In this document: piece by piece, positions 1 to 9,507 of the stretch | Layout of the letters: each line of letters starts with the position of its first letter | How positions within the stretch are numbered: the stretch's first letter is position 1 | Assembly (NCBI GenBank): GCA_022448955.1 | Contig: JAKVCU010000007.1 | Coordinates: forward strand, 1 to 64,000 | DNA from: Saprospiraceae bacterium | GTDB taxonomy: Bacteria; Bacteroidota; Bacteroidia; Chitinophagales; Saprospiraceae | Direction of reading: 5' to 3' | DNA: 64,000 nucleotides | Notes under the pieces: generated by a model | Told to the model about the DNA's origin: nothing | Seen by the model: the letters and a program-made list of their open reading frames with translations, nothing else | Database searches by the model: none | Translations under genes and position numbers: made by a program

Positions 1-1337
1 TGAAATGCGTAACTAATATTATCTGATTGATAGGGGAAAGAAGGTACACAAGCATCTGCCGTTTGCGTCCAAGTTTGGGTAGCATAGTTAATATTAGTGG
101 TCCCCGTGCAACCAAAGGCTCCCTCATCAATACACTGTGATGAGCTTAGTGCAAGTTGCGGTGCAGATCCTACTGAGATACTACCGGTACCGACGACTGC
201 ATTAGGTGAAGCAGTAAAGCCAGCAGTTCCAATAATGATATTGTTATTGGTCAAATCTCCCTCATTCGTATTTGTTCCAGTGTAGTTTGTAGCTAATACC
301 CCATCATTTGAAAATTTGCCATCGTTATCGATTGAATTATTAGTCAGGATATTAATCACTCCCGTACAGGCATTATTTATTTCTCCATTATTATCAATTG
401 CATTATCACTTGAAAAATCACAATCTATGTTTATCGTATTTTCATTATTCAGTAAAGAAGATGAAGAGCTTAAATATACACCATCATCATCCCCATTTGT
501 CATACTGATTATTCCAGTATTTAAAAGCTCTCCCCCCGATTCAATGTACACACTTTCATCATCGCTATTATTAATTGTAACTATTGCACCTTCCTTATTA
601 TCAAAGATCCCGTCATCGACCTCTAAACCAGAGTCATCAGTATCTGAGATATTGATGGTTCCATAATTTTCAAAAACAGAATCGCTATCATCTATATCAA
701 TACCATCTTCATTACATTCTGATATTGAAATAGAGTTATAATTATAAAAATAACCATCATCTAATTCTATTCCTTCATCATCTGCGTTTGTAATGGTTAT
801 AAAACCCCGATTAATGAAAGTCGCTCGTTCGGAAAGATCAATACTTTCATTTCCAGCACCATCCAAAGTAATCATACCATCATTTTCGAAATGACTATCA
901 TCATACATTAATATTGGGTCACTTCCATCATCTGTAATATTAATTTGACCATCATTAAAAAATTGAGCATTATGTAGTAGTTTGATGGCGTCCGATGTAT
1001 TCATAAATTGCATAGCTCCTTGATTTCTGATGGAAGCATTGTCTTTCATGACAATATCCCCTACATTTATATCCAAACTTCCTGATGGAAGTAACCTCAA
1101 TAATGCATTGTCATATAAATCAATATTTTTTGCCACAGCCGCTGATAATATGATTACAGTATGAGACCCCTCTATAACTACATCATCTGAAGCCGTAGGG
1201 ACACTTCCTGTATCCCAATTATAAGGTATATGCCAAGAGTTATTTACTGCACCTGTGAAGGTTGCCGTAGCGGCATAAGAATTGAATGCGACCCATAGGA
1301 TTATTAGCATTCCAAGTATCACTTTCTTAGAATTCAT
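1..1337 (-). CDS. Secreted acidic beta-helix-like repeat protein (C-terminus outside window)
   Basis: Reading the minus strand from the ATG at 1335-1337, the frame stays open for 445 codons to the window edge, so the C-terminus is missing. Residues 1-22 form a signal peptide ending near NSYA. After a short N-terminal domain, the protein consists of degenerate repeats of about 20-25 residues following the pattern F-x-N-x-G-x-I-x-I-(S/T)-x-x-D-D-x-G-(I/V)-x-(L/I), rich in Asp, Asn and Ser. Alternating hydrophobic positions with Asn/Asp turns are typical of right-handed beta-helices in adhesins and surface proteins, and the acidic loops could bind calcium. The visible part ends in a Cys-containing segment. 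In this genome such proteins usually finish with a T9SS sorting domain, but that end is not visible. Function is unknown; a surface or adhesin role is inferred. Confidence 0.8.
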   Translation of the reverse strand, partial: MNSKKVILGMLIILWVAFNSYAATATFTGAVNNSWHIPYNWDTGSVPTASDDVVIEGSHTVIILSAAVAKNIDLYDNALLRLLPSGSLDINVGDIVMKDNASIRNQGAMQFMNTSDAIKLLHNAQFFNDGQINITDDGSDPILMYDDSHFENDGMITLDGAGNESIDLSERATFINRGFITITNADDEGIELDDGYFYNYNSISISECNEDGIDIDDSDSVFENYGTINISDTDDSGLEVDDGIFDNKEGAIVTINNSDDESVYIESGGELLNTGIISMTNGDDDGVYLSSSSSLLNNENTINIDCDFSSDNAIDNNGEINNACTGVINILTNNSIDNDGKFSNDGVLATNYTGTNTNEGDLTNNNIIIGTAGFTASPNAVVGTGSISVGSAPQLALSSSQCIDEGAFGCTGTTNINYATQTWTQTADACVPSFPYQSDNISYAF

Positions 1338-1951
1338 ACGAATACAATTTTGGTGAAAAAATTATTTAATCTTAATACAACAGGTTTGATGTATTTATGA
1401 GAGGTATTTCCAAAACAAAAAATGAATTAGTGGGGGGGGAGCGAGAGGGTTAGGTAATAATCCTTTGGGTGGTTATATTGTTCGTAGCTTTGTGTAATAT
1501 AAGCATTTTAAGCCATATAAAAAACTAAAAAACAACAATAACTTCCAATTCTTGTACTTTTTTTATGAAAAATACCAAGTATTGTTAAAAAAATCACCGG
1601 ATTCAATATGATCCAACGCTCCAAATAGATACTAAGCATAAAACTTTTCGATTACACTAAATAAATTGTTCATCATTTCGTTCAAGAGAAATATTCTCTA
1701 AAAGCATTTCAAGTAGGTCTTTAATCACTGATTACGCTTCGACAAATAATGAAGATTAGATCGTTGAATAAAGGCTTTGAATGATCGCAATTATGGGACA
1801 AAGGATGAATAAATGGCTAGTCTAATATTTTTATCAATTTTGTAGTTGATACCAATGCTTGTGTTATAAAAAATAGAAAATCTTAAATACTACCCAACGC
1901 TTTTGCGTTAAGCAGGTGTCTGGGCAGGTAATAAACAAAAACTTAGGATTT
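1338..1951. other. Divergent intergenic region, no gene seen
   Basis: This stretch separates the divergent beta-helix gene and the T9SS gene at 1952. It is AT-rich, contains a run of eight G around 1432-1439 and a promoter-like motif at 1464-1492, and I found no convincing ORF or RNA in it. Confidence 0.5.
1464..1492 (+). promoter_or_regulatory. Candidate Bacteroidota-type promoter
   Basis: TTTG at 1464-1467 is followed after 17 bases by TAGCTTTG at 1485-1492, matching the Bacteroidota sigma-A pattern TTTG-N17-23-TAnnTTTG. It points towards the gene at 1952, but lies about 460 bases upstream, so the assignment is weak. Confidence 0.3.
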
Positions 1952-2977
1952 ATGCAAAAATCAATCTTTCTCGCAATAGCTTTATTTTTGAGTTTTAGCT
2001 TAACTGCTCAGATAAGCTCTTCTTGTAATATCCCTGAAGAACTACAAGACGCCTATGAACGAGATGTCCAAAGTATTGCGCTAAAGCGAATGCAAACCTT
2101 AAATAGCCCAGATTTTAGTAAAATTGAAATCCCACAGGAATGGCAGGATACCATTTTTGAAGGCCTTGCTGCCATTTACAATGCCAATGTACTTCCACAA
2201 AGAGATTCTGTATTTAACCTATATTGTATACACGATGTATCCAACTCCTTAATTAGCACAGGATTTTTGGTAGGTGTCACAGATGGTTCTGAAATAGCAA
2301 ATGCATGGGACTCAGGAAATATACTTACAGGAAATACCTACCTAGATTCCCTATTAAGTTTCTATAATTTCCAGCTGACAGGCTATATCAGTAGTATCAA
2401 CGTAGGTGTTCTACAAACCGATAAAATCCTTAACCTTTACGCTTTAGGTAATGATCTTACAGCTAATGTACCAGACGTTCAATATGGCGAACCGGATTTC
2501 TTGATTGGTGGTGCAGGCCGTATCAATTATGAGATAGATGCAGATGGAAATCAACGCTATGGCTTTCGTTTTGAATGGAATGACTGTTTTGATGGCTGTG
2601 ATAATTCATATACCTGGAATTACAGGGTGAAGTCTGATTGTTCTGTAGAATTTTTAGGGGTAGAGGAGTTTGGCTTTTTTGGTGTTGAGCCCTTACCTGA
2701 ACCTATTAACTGCATGCTCACAGATGTAGAAGATGAGTTAGAAGTCAAACAAGAGGTAAGTATTTTCCCTAATCCAATTTCAGATAGGATCTTTGTGCGC
2801 AATGTACCTATTCAAACCCAATGGCAACTATTTTCAGCTAACGGTGCGCTGGCAGGATCAGGCCAAATTAATCCATCAGCAATTGACTTATCCCATTTGC
2901 CGAAAGGCATGTACTTCTTACAGCTCATTGCTGCAAATGGTCATCTGATAACCAGTAAAAAACTAATCAAACAATAA
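1952..2977 (+). CDS. T9SS-secreted protein of unknown function
   Basis: The frame is open from a GTG at 1916, but the ATG at 1952 begins a clean signal peptide (MQKSIFLAIALFLSFSLTAQ) and is the better start, giving 341 residues. The middle part, about 240 residues, has no domain I recognise; it holds several Cys (including a CFDGC stretch) and many aromatic residues. The last 75 residues are a type A T9SS sorting domain: a VSIFPNP motif opens it, followed by a LPKGMYFLQL strand pair and a basic end. The protein is therefore probably carried across the outer membrane by the type IX machinery and left on the surface or released. It stands alone, with 265 bases before asnS. Confidence 0.85.
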   Translation: MQKSIFLAIALFLSFSLTAQISSSCNIPEELQDAYERDVQSIALKRMQTLNSPDFSKIEIPQEWQDTIFEGLAAIYNANVLPQRDSVFNLYCIHDVSNSLISTGFLVGVTDGSEIANAWDSGNILTGNTYLDSLLSFYNFQLTGYISSINVGVLQTDKILNLYALGNDLTANVPDVQYGEPDFLIGGAGRINYEIDADGNQRYGFRFEWNDCFDGCDNSYTWNYRVKSDCSVEFLGVEEFGFFGVEPLPEPINCMLTDVEDELEVKQEVSIFPNPISDRIFVRNVPIQTQWQLFSANGALAGSGQINPSAIDLSHLPKGMYFLQLIAANGHLITSKKLIKQ

Positions 2978-3148
2978 AAGTAATCAAGGTTTAATTCCTA
3001 TCGATAGCATACAAGCTTCCAAAAGTGCTGTAGGAGTCATCAGCATCAATAGTAAGTCTTATAAATGGCTTAAATAGGCAAAAAAGGTCTGTATAGGTAA
3101 AAAATCTTCAAATCTCTTTCATTCTCGAGTGAAAGGAAGCTTTGAATG

Positions 3149-3180
3149 TTTGAACTTTCGGAGCAAAGATTTTATTTTCG
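3149..3180 (+). promoter_or_regulatory. Candidate asnS promoter
   Basis: TTTG at 3149-3152, 20 bases, then TATTTTCG at 3173-3180. This fits the Bacteroidota -33/-7 pattern with one C in place of T. It ends 62 bases before the asnS start codon, a reasonable leader length. Confidence 0.45.
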
Positions 3181-3242
3181 CAGCTTTATTGGAATTATTG
3201 ATGCCTGACAAATGTTAGTGTGTCTAAATTATAGATACAATT

Positions 3243-4685
3243 ATGAAACGAACAGAGATCGTACAATTACTGAAACCTGAGTTTTATCAGGCACATTTAG
3301 AGCAGACCGTGCTACTAATGGGATGGGTAAAAGCTTTTAGAGCTAATCGTTTTATTGCTTTGAATGACGGATCTACGATTAATAATGTACAAGTAGTTGT
3401 TGACTTCGAAAATTTTGATGAAGAAATCATCAAAAAGATTAGTTTCCATTCTTGTATTAAAGTTTCTGGAAAACTGATCGAATCCCAGGGTGCTGGTCAA
3501 AGTATTGAAATCCAAGCTGAAGATATCGAAATTCTTGGAGAATCTAACCCTGCAGACTATCCGATTCAGCCTAAGCGTATGACCATGGAGTACTTGCGTG
3601 AAAAGGCCCACTTCCGTATGCGTACTAATACCTTTAGCGCTGTATTCCGCATCCGCCATGCTGTTGCTTATGCCGTGCATAAGTTTTTCAACGATAAGGG
3701 CTACATTTACATGCATACACCTATTATTACAGGTAGTGATGCGGAAGGGGCAGGTGAAATGTTTAGGGTAACTACTTTTGAACCTCAGCAAGCACCCACA
3801 ACAGAAGAAGGAGAAGTGGATTATAGTCAAGATTTCTTTGGTAAAGCAACGAACCTTACTGTATCTGGTCAGTTACAGGCAGAGATTGGAGCATTAGCTT
3901 TTGGTAAGGTTTATACTTTTGGACCTACTTTCCGTGCGGAAAACTCCAACACTTCTCGCCACTTAGCAGAATTCTGGATGATCGAACCAGAAGTAGCTTT
4001 CTTTGATATCATGGATGATATGGATTTGGCTGAAGAATTTGTGCAGTACTTGATCAACTATGTGTTGGATAACTACCCAGATGATTTGGCATTTTTAGAT
4101 AAGCGTATCCAAGATGAAGAGAAGAATATGCCCAAAGAGAAGCGCCGTCCGATGGGCTTAATCGAGCAGCTTCGCTTTGTAGTTGATAACGATTTTGAAA
4201 GAATTACGTATACAGAAGCCGTGAATATTCTTCGTAATTCCAAGCCCTATAAAAAAGGTAAATTTGAATATGATGTAGAATGGGGAACTGATCTTCAGGC
4301 TGAGCACGAGCGCTTCCTAGTAGAGAAAAAATTCAAGAAGCCCGTGATCGTTCGCGACTATCCAAAGGGCATCAAAGCCTTCTATATGCGTTTGAATGAT
4401 GATCAAAAGACCGTTGCTGCTATGGATGTTTTGTTCCCTGGTATTGGAGAGGTCATTGGTGGTTCTCAAAGAGAGGAGCGCCTAGATGTACTCATAGAGC
4501 GTTGCGAAGCGGCCGGAATTCCAGCTGAAGAATTATGGTGGTATCAAGACTTACGCAAATTTGGCGGTGCACCACATGCTGGTTTTGGCCTAGGCTTTGA
4601 ACGCATCGTACAGTTTATTACAGGTATGTCAAATATTCGCGATGTAATTGCATTCCCTCGTACACCTGGTAATGCAGAGTTCTAG
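3243..4685 (+). CDS. asnS: Asparaginyl-tRNA synthetase
   Basis: Class II aminoacyl-tRNA synthetase that charges tRNA-Asn with asparagine in the cytoplasm. The 480 residues have the expected layout: an N-terminal OB-fold anticodon-binding domain (about 1-110, with the [18 protein letters not shown] stretch), then the class II catalytic core. Motif 2 is visible as [21 protein letters not shown], the AsnRS/AspRS signature, and motif 3 as [12 protein letters not shown] near the C-terminus. The end ([15 protein letters not shown]) is typical of AsnRS rather than AspRS, and the length matches the family. The ATG at 3243 is the first in frame. It is a housekeeping gene with no operon partner evident; the ABC exporter genes follow after more than 230 bases. 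Confidence 0.97.
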   Translation: MKRTEIVQLLKPEFYQAHLEQTVLLMGWVKAFRANRFIALNDGSTINNVQVVVDFENFDEEIIKKISFHSCIKVSGKLIESQGAGQSIEIQAEDIEILGESNPADYPIQPKRMTMEYLREKAHFRMRTNTFSAVFRIRHAVAYAVHKFFNDKGYIYMHTPIITGSDAEGAGEMFRVTTFEPQQAPTTEEGEVDYSQDFFGKATNLTVSGQLQAEIGALAFGKVYTFGPTFRAENSNTSRHLAEFWMIEPEVAFFDIMDDMDLAEEFVQYLINYVLDNYPDDLAFLDKRIQDEEKNMPKEKRRPMGLIEQLRFVVDNDFERITYTEAVNILRNSKPYKKGKFEYDVEWGTDLQAEHERFLVEKKFKKPVIVRDYPKGIKAFYMRLNDDQKTVAAMDVLFPGIGEVIGGSQREERLDVLIERCEAAGIPAEELWWYQDLRKFGGAPHAGFGLGFERIVQFITGMSNIRDVIAFPRTPGNAEF

Positions 4686-4922
4686 AATGATACTGTAAGA
4701 GGAAGGAGGGGAGAAAGTGAGCATTTGTGACTTTTAGAAAGTTTGCAGGCTCCCTTTCTCTCATCCTATCCCGCGCTCCAAAACCTAGGCTTCCCCAACA
4801 CTATGTCCCAAAAATTCTCCGTCTAAATTTTCTTTCTATTCTTCGATATTCTTTTTCACCATTCCTTAAGAAATATAACTTAGGGCTGTTCTATCCATTT
4901 ATTGAGAAAAATCTTTCCATCT

Positions 4923-5654
4923 ATGCAACAAGAACCAATGATACAGGCCAAAGGCTTGACTAAATTGTTTGGCGATTTCAGAGCTGTCCATGACCTTAGC
5001 TTTGAAGTGATGCCCGGCGAAATTTTTGGACTCCTTGGCCCAAATGGTGCTGGAAAAACAACTACTTTACGAATGCTCTCTGGATTACTCCAACCTACTA
5101 AAGGAGAATCTTTTATCGCAGGACATTCTATGAAAAACAATCAAATTGCCGCCCGACAAGAATTAGGTTTCCTTACGGGAGACATGGACCTTTATCGACG
5201 TTTGAACCCCAGAGAATTATTAACTTATTTTGGACGACTTTATGAAGTCCCTGAAAAAACACTCGAGGAAGCGGTTGATCGTCTGATAAATGAATTTGGT
5301 ATCACTGATTTTGAAAACCGCTTTTGTGAAAAGCTATCCACAGGCCAAAAACAACGCGTATCCATCGCTCGTACATTAGTACATGACCCTAAAGTGGTGA
5401 TCCTCGATGAGCCAACCACAGGCTTGGATATCATGGCCAGTGAATTCATTCTACAATTCATCAAAAAGATTGCTAAGGAAGATGGCAAATGTGTAATTTT
5501 TTCAACGCATCACCTAGATGAAGTAGAACGACTTTGTGATCGAATAGCCATTATTCACCAAGGTCAATTACAACAAATTGGAAGTATTCAAGAAGTTCAA
5601 CAAAGTGCAAGACAGGAAAGGCTTGCAGATGCGTTCTTCTCATTAGTTGCTTAA
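4923..5654 (+). CDS. ABC transporter ATP-binding protein, NatA-like
   Basis: ATPase subunit of an ABC-2 type exporter. An in-frame TTG lies at 4902, but the ATG at 4923 gives a normal NatA-type start (MIQAKGLTKLFGDF follows five residues later) and 243 residues. Walker A is GPNGAGKTTT (about 39-48), the ABC signature is LSTGQKQR, Walker B is VVILDEPTTG, and the switch His lies in FSTHHLDEVERL. The neighbouring permease starts 19 bases downstream, so the two form an operon and presumably one transporter. The pair resembles the NatAB sodium exporter group, but ABC-2 systems carry many substrates (drugs, ions, glycans), and the substrate cannot be told from sequence. Confidence 0.93.
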   Translation: MQQEPMIQAKGLTKLFGDFRAVHDLSFEVMPGEIFGLLGPNGAGKTTTLRMLSGLLQPTKGESFIAGHSMKNNQIAARQELGFLTGDMDLYRRLNPRELLTYFGRLYEVPEKTLEEAVDRLINEFGITDFENRFCEKLSTGQKQRVSIARTLVHDPKVVILDEPTTGLDIMASEFILQFIKKIAKEDGKCVIFSTHHLDEVERLCDRIAIIHQGQLQQIGSIQEVQQSARQERLADAFFSLVA

Positions 5655-5673
5655 CCCCCAAATCAAAAATTAG

Positions 5674-6897
5674 ATGCGTTTTTCTATCATAAAAACTATT
5701 TTCCAAAAGGAATTAAAAGAAGTTCTTCGCGATAGGCGAATGATTTACTTAATCATATTATTACCGTTTTTCTTATACCCTGCTTTATTCTACCTCATTG
5801 GGAAGGTTGGCCAAAACCAGCAAAAACAAATGAGCGAAGAGTCGGTGCAAGTACTACTTAATCCAGATGCAGAGCAAACAGCTGTGTATGAAATTGTGAA
5901 GAACACAGCTGGATTTGACCTAAGCCTAAGAAACTTTGATCAATCAGAACTAGATGTACTTAAAAATACCATTGGTATTCAAGTAACCGCTGACTACAAC
6001 CAACAAATTGCACAAAATGGAACGGCTCAGATTGAAATTTTTGCCAATCAATCTAATGACTTATTAAAAAAGCGGCAAAATCTTATTATCCAACAACTTG
6101 AAACCATAAATCAGCAAATACTTCTTCAAAGATTGGATAGTGCAGGCTTAGAACAATCATTCATCCAACCGCTCAACATTAAAAAGACGGATTTAGCTTC
6201 TACCAAAGTTCGACTAGGGAAGGCTATTGGTTCTTACCTTCCAATGATGCTTTTACTATTCATATTCATGGGAGCTATATATATTGCCATTGATATCACC
6301 GCAGGTGAAAAAGAACGACGTACATTACAAACCCTATTCACAACGCCTTCAAGAGTAGGAGAAATCATTGCAGGTAAGTTCCTTGCAGTGCTTGCAGTAG
6401 CACTTACTTCGGCTTTCATGAATTTATCTAGTTTGGTGGTAGCTATTTTGCTTCAAGCAAAATTGATGGGCGGCAATATCAGCAAGTTTGCCATAGATGT
6501 AAGTCCAACAGGCTGGGTATGGTTGATTTTATTGATTGTACTTTCAGCTATATTATTAGCAGCAATGAGTTTGGCCGTCGTTTTATTGGCCAACTCTTAT
6601 AAAGAAGCGCAGAGTTATGTATCTCCATTGATGATGTTGGTATTAATACCTGCCATTTTGGTACAAATGCCTGGTATGGAGTTGAATATGACGACTGCCT
6701 GTATTCCAATATTAAATATTTGTTTGGCTATGGGAGCCATTTTCAAAGGGACTTTTTCAATAGGTGCCATGGCTTTAACTGTAGTATTTTTAGCTGTTTA
6801 CTCAGCAATAGCCCTTTACTTCGCTTCTCTCGTATTTAGAAACGAAAACGTCATTACTGGCGAAAAAGTCAACTTTAAACAGTTGTTTGCTAACTAA
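5674..6897 (+). CDS. ABC-2 type permease, NatB-like
   Basis: Membrane subunit paired with the ATPase just upstream. The 407 residues begin with a cytoplasmic stretch (KELKEVLRDRRMIYLIIL) leading into a first membrane segment. A large extracytoplasmic domain of about 140 residues follows, then five or six membrane segments in the C-terminal half. The coupling motif GEKERRTLQTLFTTP after the second membrane segment is diagnostic of the ABC-2 NatB/YhaP branch (COG1668-type). Five-prime spacing to the ATPase gene is 19 bases and a strong terminator follows the stop codon, so this is the last gene of a two-gene operon. Substrate unknown; sodium or drug export is only a family-level guess. Confidence 0.92.
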   Translation: MRFSIIKTIFQKELKEVLRDRRMIYLIILLPFFLYPALFYLIGKVGQNQQKQMSEESVQVLLNPDAEQTAVYEIVKNTAGFDLSLRNFDQSELDVLKNTIGIQVTADYNQQIAQNGTAQIEIFANQSNDLLKKRQNLIIQQLETINQQILLQRLDSAGLEQSFIQPLNIKKTDLASTKVRLGKAIGSYLPMMLLLFIFMGAIYIAIDITAGEKERRTLQTLFTTPSRVGEIIAGKFLAVLAVALTSAFMNLSSLVVAILLQAKLMGGNISKFAIDVSPTGWVWLILLIVLSAILLAAMSLAVVLLANSYKEAQSYVSPLMMLVLIPAILVQMPGMELNMTTACIPILNICLAMGAIFKGTFSIGAMALTVVFLAVYSAIALYFASLVFRNENVITGEKVNFKQLFAN

Positions 6898-6932
6898 CAG
6901 AACGACTTAGCTTCATGACTTGTAAAACAATT

Positions 6933-6966
6933 GGTGCTGGAGATTTCTTCAGCACCTTTTTCTTTT
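6933..6966 (+). terminator. Rho-independent terminator of the ABC operon
   Basis: GGTGCTG at 6933-6939 pairs with CAGCACC at 6950-6956 and is followed by a T-rich run (6957-6966). It sits 36 bases after the permease stop codon. Confidence 0.8.
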
Positions 6967-7026
6967 TCAAGAACACATTTGTCCATCTTATCCCGACTTC
7001 CTACCTTAGCAGCAAAGACAATACCT

Positions 7027-8511
7027 ATGCGATTTACAAAGGGACTATACTTTATTTTATTTTTAGTCGCTTGCTACTTCCTTTTGTTTTTGCACCTTGA
7101 TAGCCAAGCCTTGCACCTTTGGGACGAATCCCGCAGGGCAGTCAGCGCTTTTGAAATGGTACAAAATGGCAATTGGTTAATCCCTATGTTTGAAGGGCAG
7201 CCCGATATGTATGGTACCAAACCGGCTCTGCTAATAGCCTTACAGGCCTTCTTTATGACATTTCTTGGTTATAATGAACTGGCAGTTCGTTTGCCTTCTG
7301 TCTTGGCAGCTTTGGCTACTGTTTTTATGCTTATTCATTTTGCAAAGCATTGGTTGCGCTTGCCATTTGCTGGATATCTAGGTAGTTTGGTATTATTGAC
7401 CTCTTTGATGTATATCAATTATCATGGTGCTGTTAGTGGTGATTATGATGCTTTATTATGCCTTTGGACAACAGCCTATGCCCTTTCCTATTATAAGTAT
7501 TTGGAGTCTTTCGACAAAAAATATATTTACTATACAGGACTATTTGTGGCCTTAGCTTGCTTAACCAAAAGTATTGCGGGTCTGTTTTTTGCGCCTGGGC
7601 TAATCGTTTATACGTTATTTAGAAGGCAATTTCAAGAGGTCATTCGCAAAGCTGATTTGTACTATGCAGCAACGGGCTCTATCGCGCTTATTCTTTCTTA
7701 TTACTTCTTGCGTGAAATCTACAATCCTGGATATCTGCATGCGGTTTGGATGAATGAAATTTATGGCCGTTACTTTGCTCCTCAAGAGGGGCATACCCAT
7801 GATGTATGGTACTACCTTAGACATACCTATGAAAGCAAACGTTTCCATCCTTGGGTATTCTTCTTGCCTTTTGCTTTTATCATTGGTTATTTCAATGATA
7901 AAACCAAAGCCATTACACAGTTAATTTTGATCAATGCATTGGTCTTTTTATGGATTTTATCCAATGGAGGAACAAAATTGGAATGGTATCCGCTTCCAAT
8001 CATCCCCAGTCTTTCCTTTTTGATTGGAATCGCTTTGGCATGGCTTTGGGAACATATGCGCTCGCTGGTTTCTTCGCCTTATCAAGCTATGATGGCAGGC
8101 CTTTTTATACTTGCCATTTTTGCACAGCCTTACGGCAAAATAGTACAGCGCCATCTAAACAATACCCCTCTTGGATGGGATGGATGGCTAGAGCATTATA
8201 GAGATGCCATGGAAGCCTTTTCAGATGAAAAAACCTATACCGTATTACATGGTCGTTATAATGGTCATGTGGTCTTTTACAAGAAAATATGGAATCATCA
8301 AGGTCATAACATTACGCAGCATATCCTTCATCCGCCTGCCCCGCATGTGCAAGCCACAGGCTTTAGCACGGGCCGTCTAAATTTCCCGAAAGGGCAAAAG
8401 CTATTAATGTGTGAAGGCGAAGCATTTGATCGCATTCGCGAAACCTACGAATACAAAGAAGTTCGATGGTATGGAAAGTGTCAAATGTGGGAAATCATTG
8501 GCCCTAAATAA
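7027..8511 (+). CDS. GT39/ArnT-like polyprenol-linked glycosyltransferase
   Basis: Multi-pass membrane glycosyltransferase of the PMT/ArnT superfamily (GT-C fold), which moves a sugar from a polyprenyl-phosphate donor to lipid or protein on the periplasmic side. In-frame TTG codons exist further upstream, but the ATG at 7027 gives a proper first membrane segment (FILFLVACYFLLFL) and leaves the preceding terminator outside the gene; length is then 494 residues. The acidic catalytic-loop motif after the first membrane segment is visible as LWDESRRAVSAFEM, the family D-E-x-R type. About eleven hydrophobic segments follow, then a soluble C-terminal domain of about 110 residues. Acceptor and sugar are unknown. 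The next gene is convergent and begins at the very next base. Confidence 0.85.
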   Translation: MRFTKGLYFILFLVACYFLLFLHLDSQALHLWDESRRAVSAFEMVQNGNWLIPMFEGQPDMYGTKPALLIALQAFFMTFLGYNELAVRLPSVLAALATVFMLIHFAKHWLRLPFAGYLGSLVLLTSLMYINYHGAVSGDYDALLCLWTTAYALSYYKYLESFDKKYIYYTGLFVALACLTKSIAGLFFAPGLIVYTLFRRQFQEVIRKADLYYAATGSIALILSYYFLREIYNPGYLHAVWMNEIYGRYFAPQEGHTHDVWYYLRHTYESKRFHPWVFFLPFAFIIGYFNDKTKAITQLILINALVFLWILSNGGTKLEWYPLPIIPSLSFLIGIALAWLWEHMRSLVSSPYQAMMAGLFILAIFAQPYGKIVQRHLNNTPLGWDGWLEHYRDAMEAFSDEKTYTVLHGRYNGHVVFYKKIWNHQGHNITQHILHPPAPHVQATGFSTGRLNFPKGQKLLMCEGEAFDRIRETYEYKEVRWYGKCQMWEIIGPK

Positions 8512-9453
8512 CTATAAGCGTCGAATATCCACTAGTACATCATTAATGAATAGAAGTTTAAGTGTTTCTATCTTTTTCTCCCTTCGAAAATAGGAAATGA
8601 TCTCCTCTTTCGATCGGATACTATTTTTTCCATAGAGCAAGGCTTCGCCTGAGAAGCGTTCTATGTTTTTGATTTCACTCTTTCTGAACAGTTGTCCTGC
8701 CTGATCAAAGTATTGAACAGACTCATTAAGTTGAGTCAGCATATGCCCACCATCGCAGCCTTCCTCATGCATCTCCTTTCTAATCCCACCACTATCTGAT
8801 GCATACCCTAATTGAATCGTTTTATCCACACAAAAGTAGGTAGGTTCATCTTCCCCATCACTGCTTTTACTACGATCAATAACGGCTATCGTATCTACTG
8901 CTTTTTGGTTAATTTCTACTGCTTGCATTTCAAGTTTCGAGATATCTCTTGGATCTGCGATCGCCTCATTTTTTTGGAGCGCCAAACTAGTTTCCACAAA
9001 AAGATAAGCCTGCGCAGCTTCTGTTATCTTTAGCAAGATTTGTTGAAGTCTTTTTGGGTTAAAAGGGGCCTCAAAAGTCTGAGTATCATCAATATGTCGA
9101 AACAAAGCTGGAAAAGTAGCCTTCTCGCTTAATCCAATATCAATAGATTCAAAATAATAGCGGTATTCCACACTATCGATTTGTTCAAAGATGAAAAGCA
9201 ACTCTTTATTTTCATTGAAGTAAAACTCTACCGTATTTGCCTGTGCTCTGTATTTACTGATCTTCTGGGGCACACCATCCTTCATCCAAACAAACACTTC
9301 CCCATTCAAATTAATTCGCTCTAGTTGATAGAGTATATCATTCACCGAATAGTAATGATCTTTTACCTTTTTCAGCGCCTCTGCATTATCCTGCCCGAAA
9401 AGGGTAAAAGATAATGCCATCATCAAGAATATCAATAAGCTGTTGTGTAACAT
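8512..9453 (-). CDS. Hypothetical secreted protein
   Basis: A 313-residue protein with a signal peptide (hydrophobic stretch LLIFLMMALSFTLFG, then Gln-Asp at the mature end). No family recognised. The mature part is mixed alpha/beta, with one Cys pair (about C205 and C230) and conspicuous charged segments, and lacks a T9SS sorting domain, so periplasmic location is most likely. The stop codon directly abuts the stop of the convergent glycosyltransferase gene (8511/8512), so the 3-prime ends meet without a spacer. Upstream on the same strand lies another gene of unknown function, starting 55 bases away from this start codon, but no functional tie is evident. Confidence 0.75.
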   Translation of the reverse strand: MLHNSLLIFLMMALSFTLFGQDNAEALKKVKDHYYSVNDILYQLERINLNGEVFVWMKDGVPQKISKYRAQANTVEFYFNENKELLFIFEQIDSVEYRYYFESIDIGLSEKATFPALFRHIDDTQTFEAPFNPKRLQQILLKITEAAQAYLFVETSLALQKNEAIADPRDISKLEMQAVEINQKAVDTIAVIDRSKSSDGEDEPTYFCVDKTIQLGYASDSGGIRKEMHEEGCDGGHMLTQLNESVQYFDQAGQLFRKSEIKNIERFSGEALLYGKNSIRSKEEIISYFRREKKIETLKLLFINDVLVDIRRL

Positions 9454-9507
9454 AATATGTCTAATGAATTTACCCCAAAACTACAAAATGATTAAATACA
9501 CTGTAAT

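Noticed and set aside
97-666. Plus-strand frames rich in Ser and Pro
   Set aside because: They are shadows of the minus-strand beta-helix repeat gene, whose frame is open for 445 codons with a signal peptide.
4902-4922. TTG start for the ABC ATPase
   Set aside because: The ATG at 4923 gives the normal NatA-type N-terminus.
4727-4963. 78-codon frame before the ABC ATPase gene
   Set aside because: Composition is not protein-like, it overlaps the true start of the ATPase, and it has no recognisable motif.
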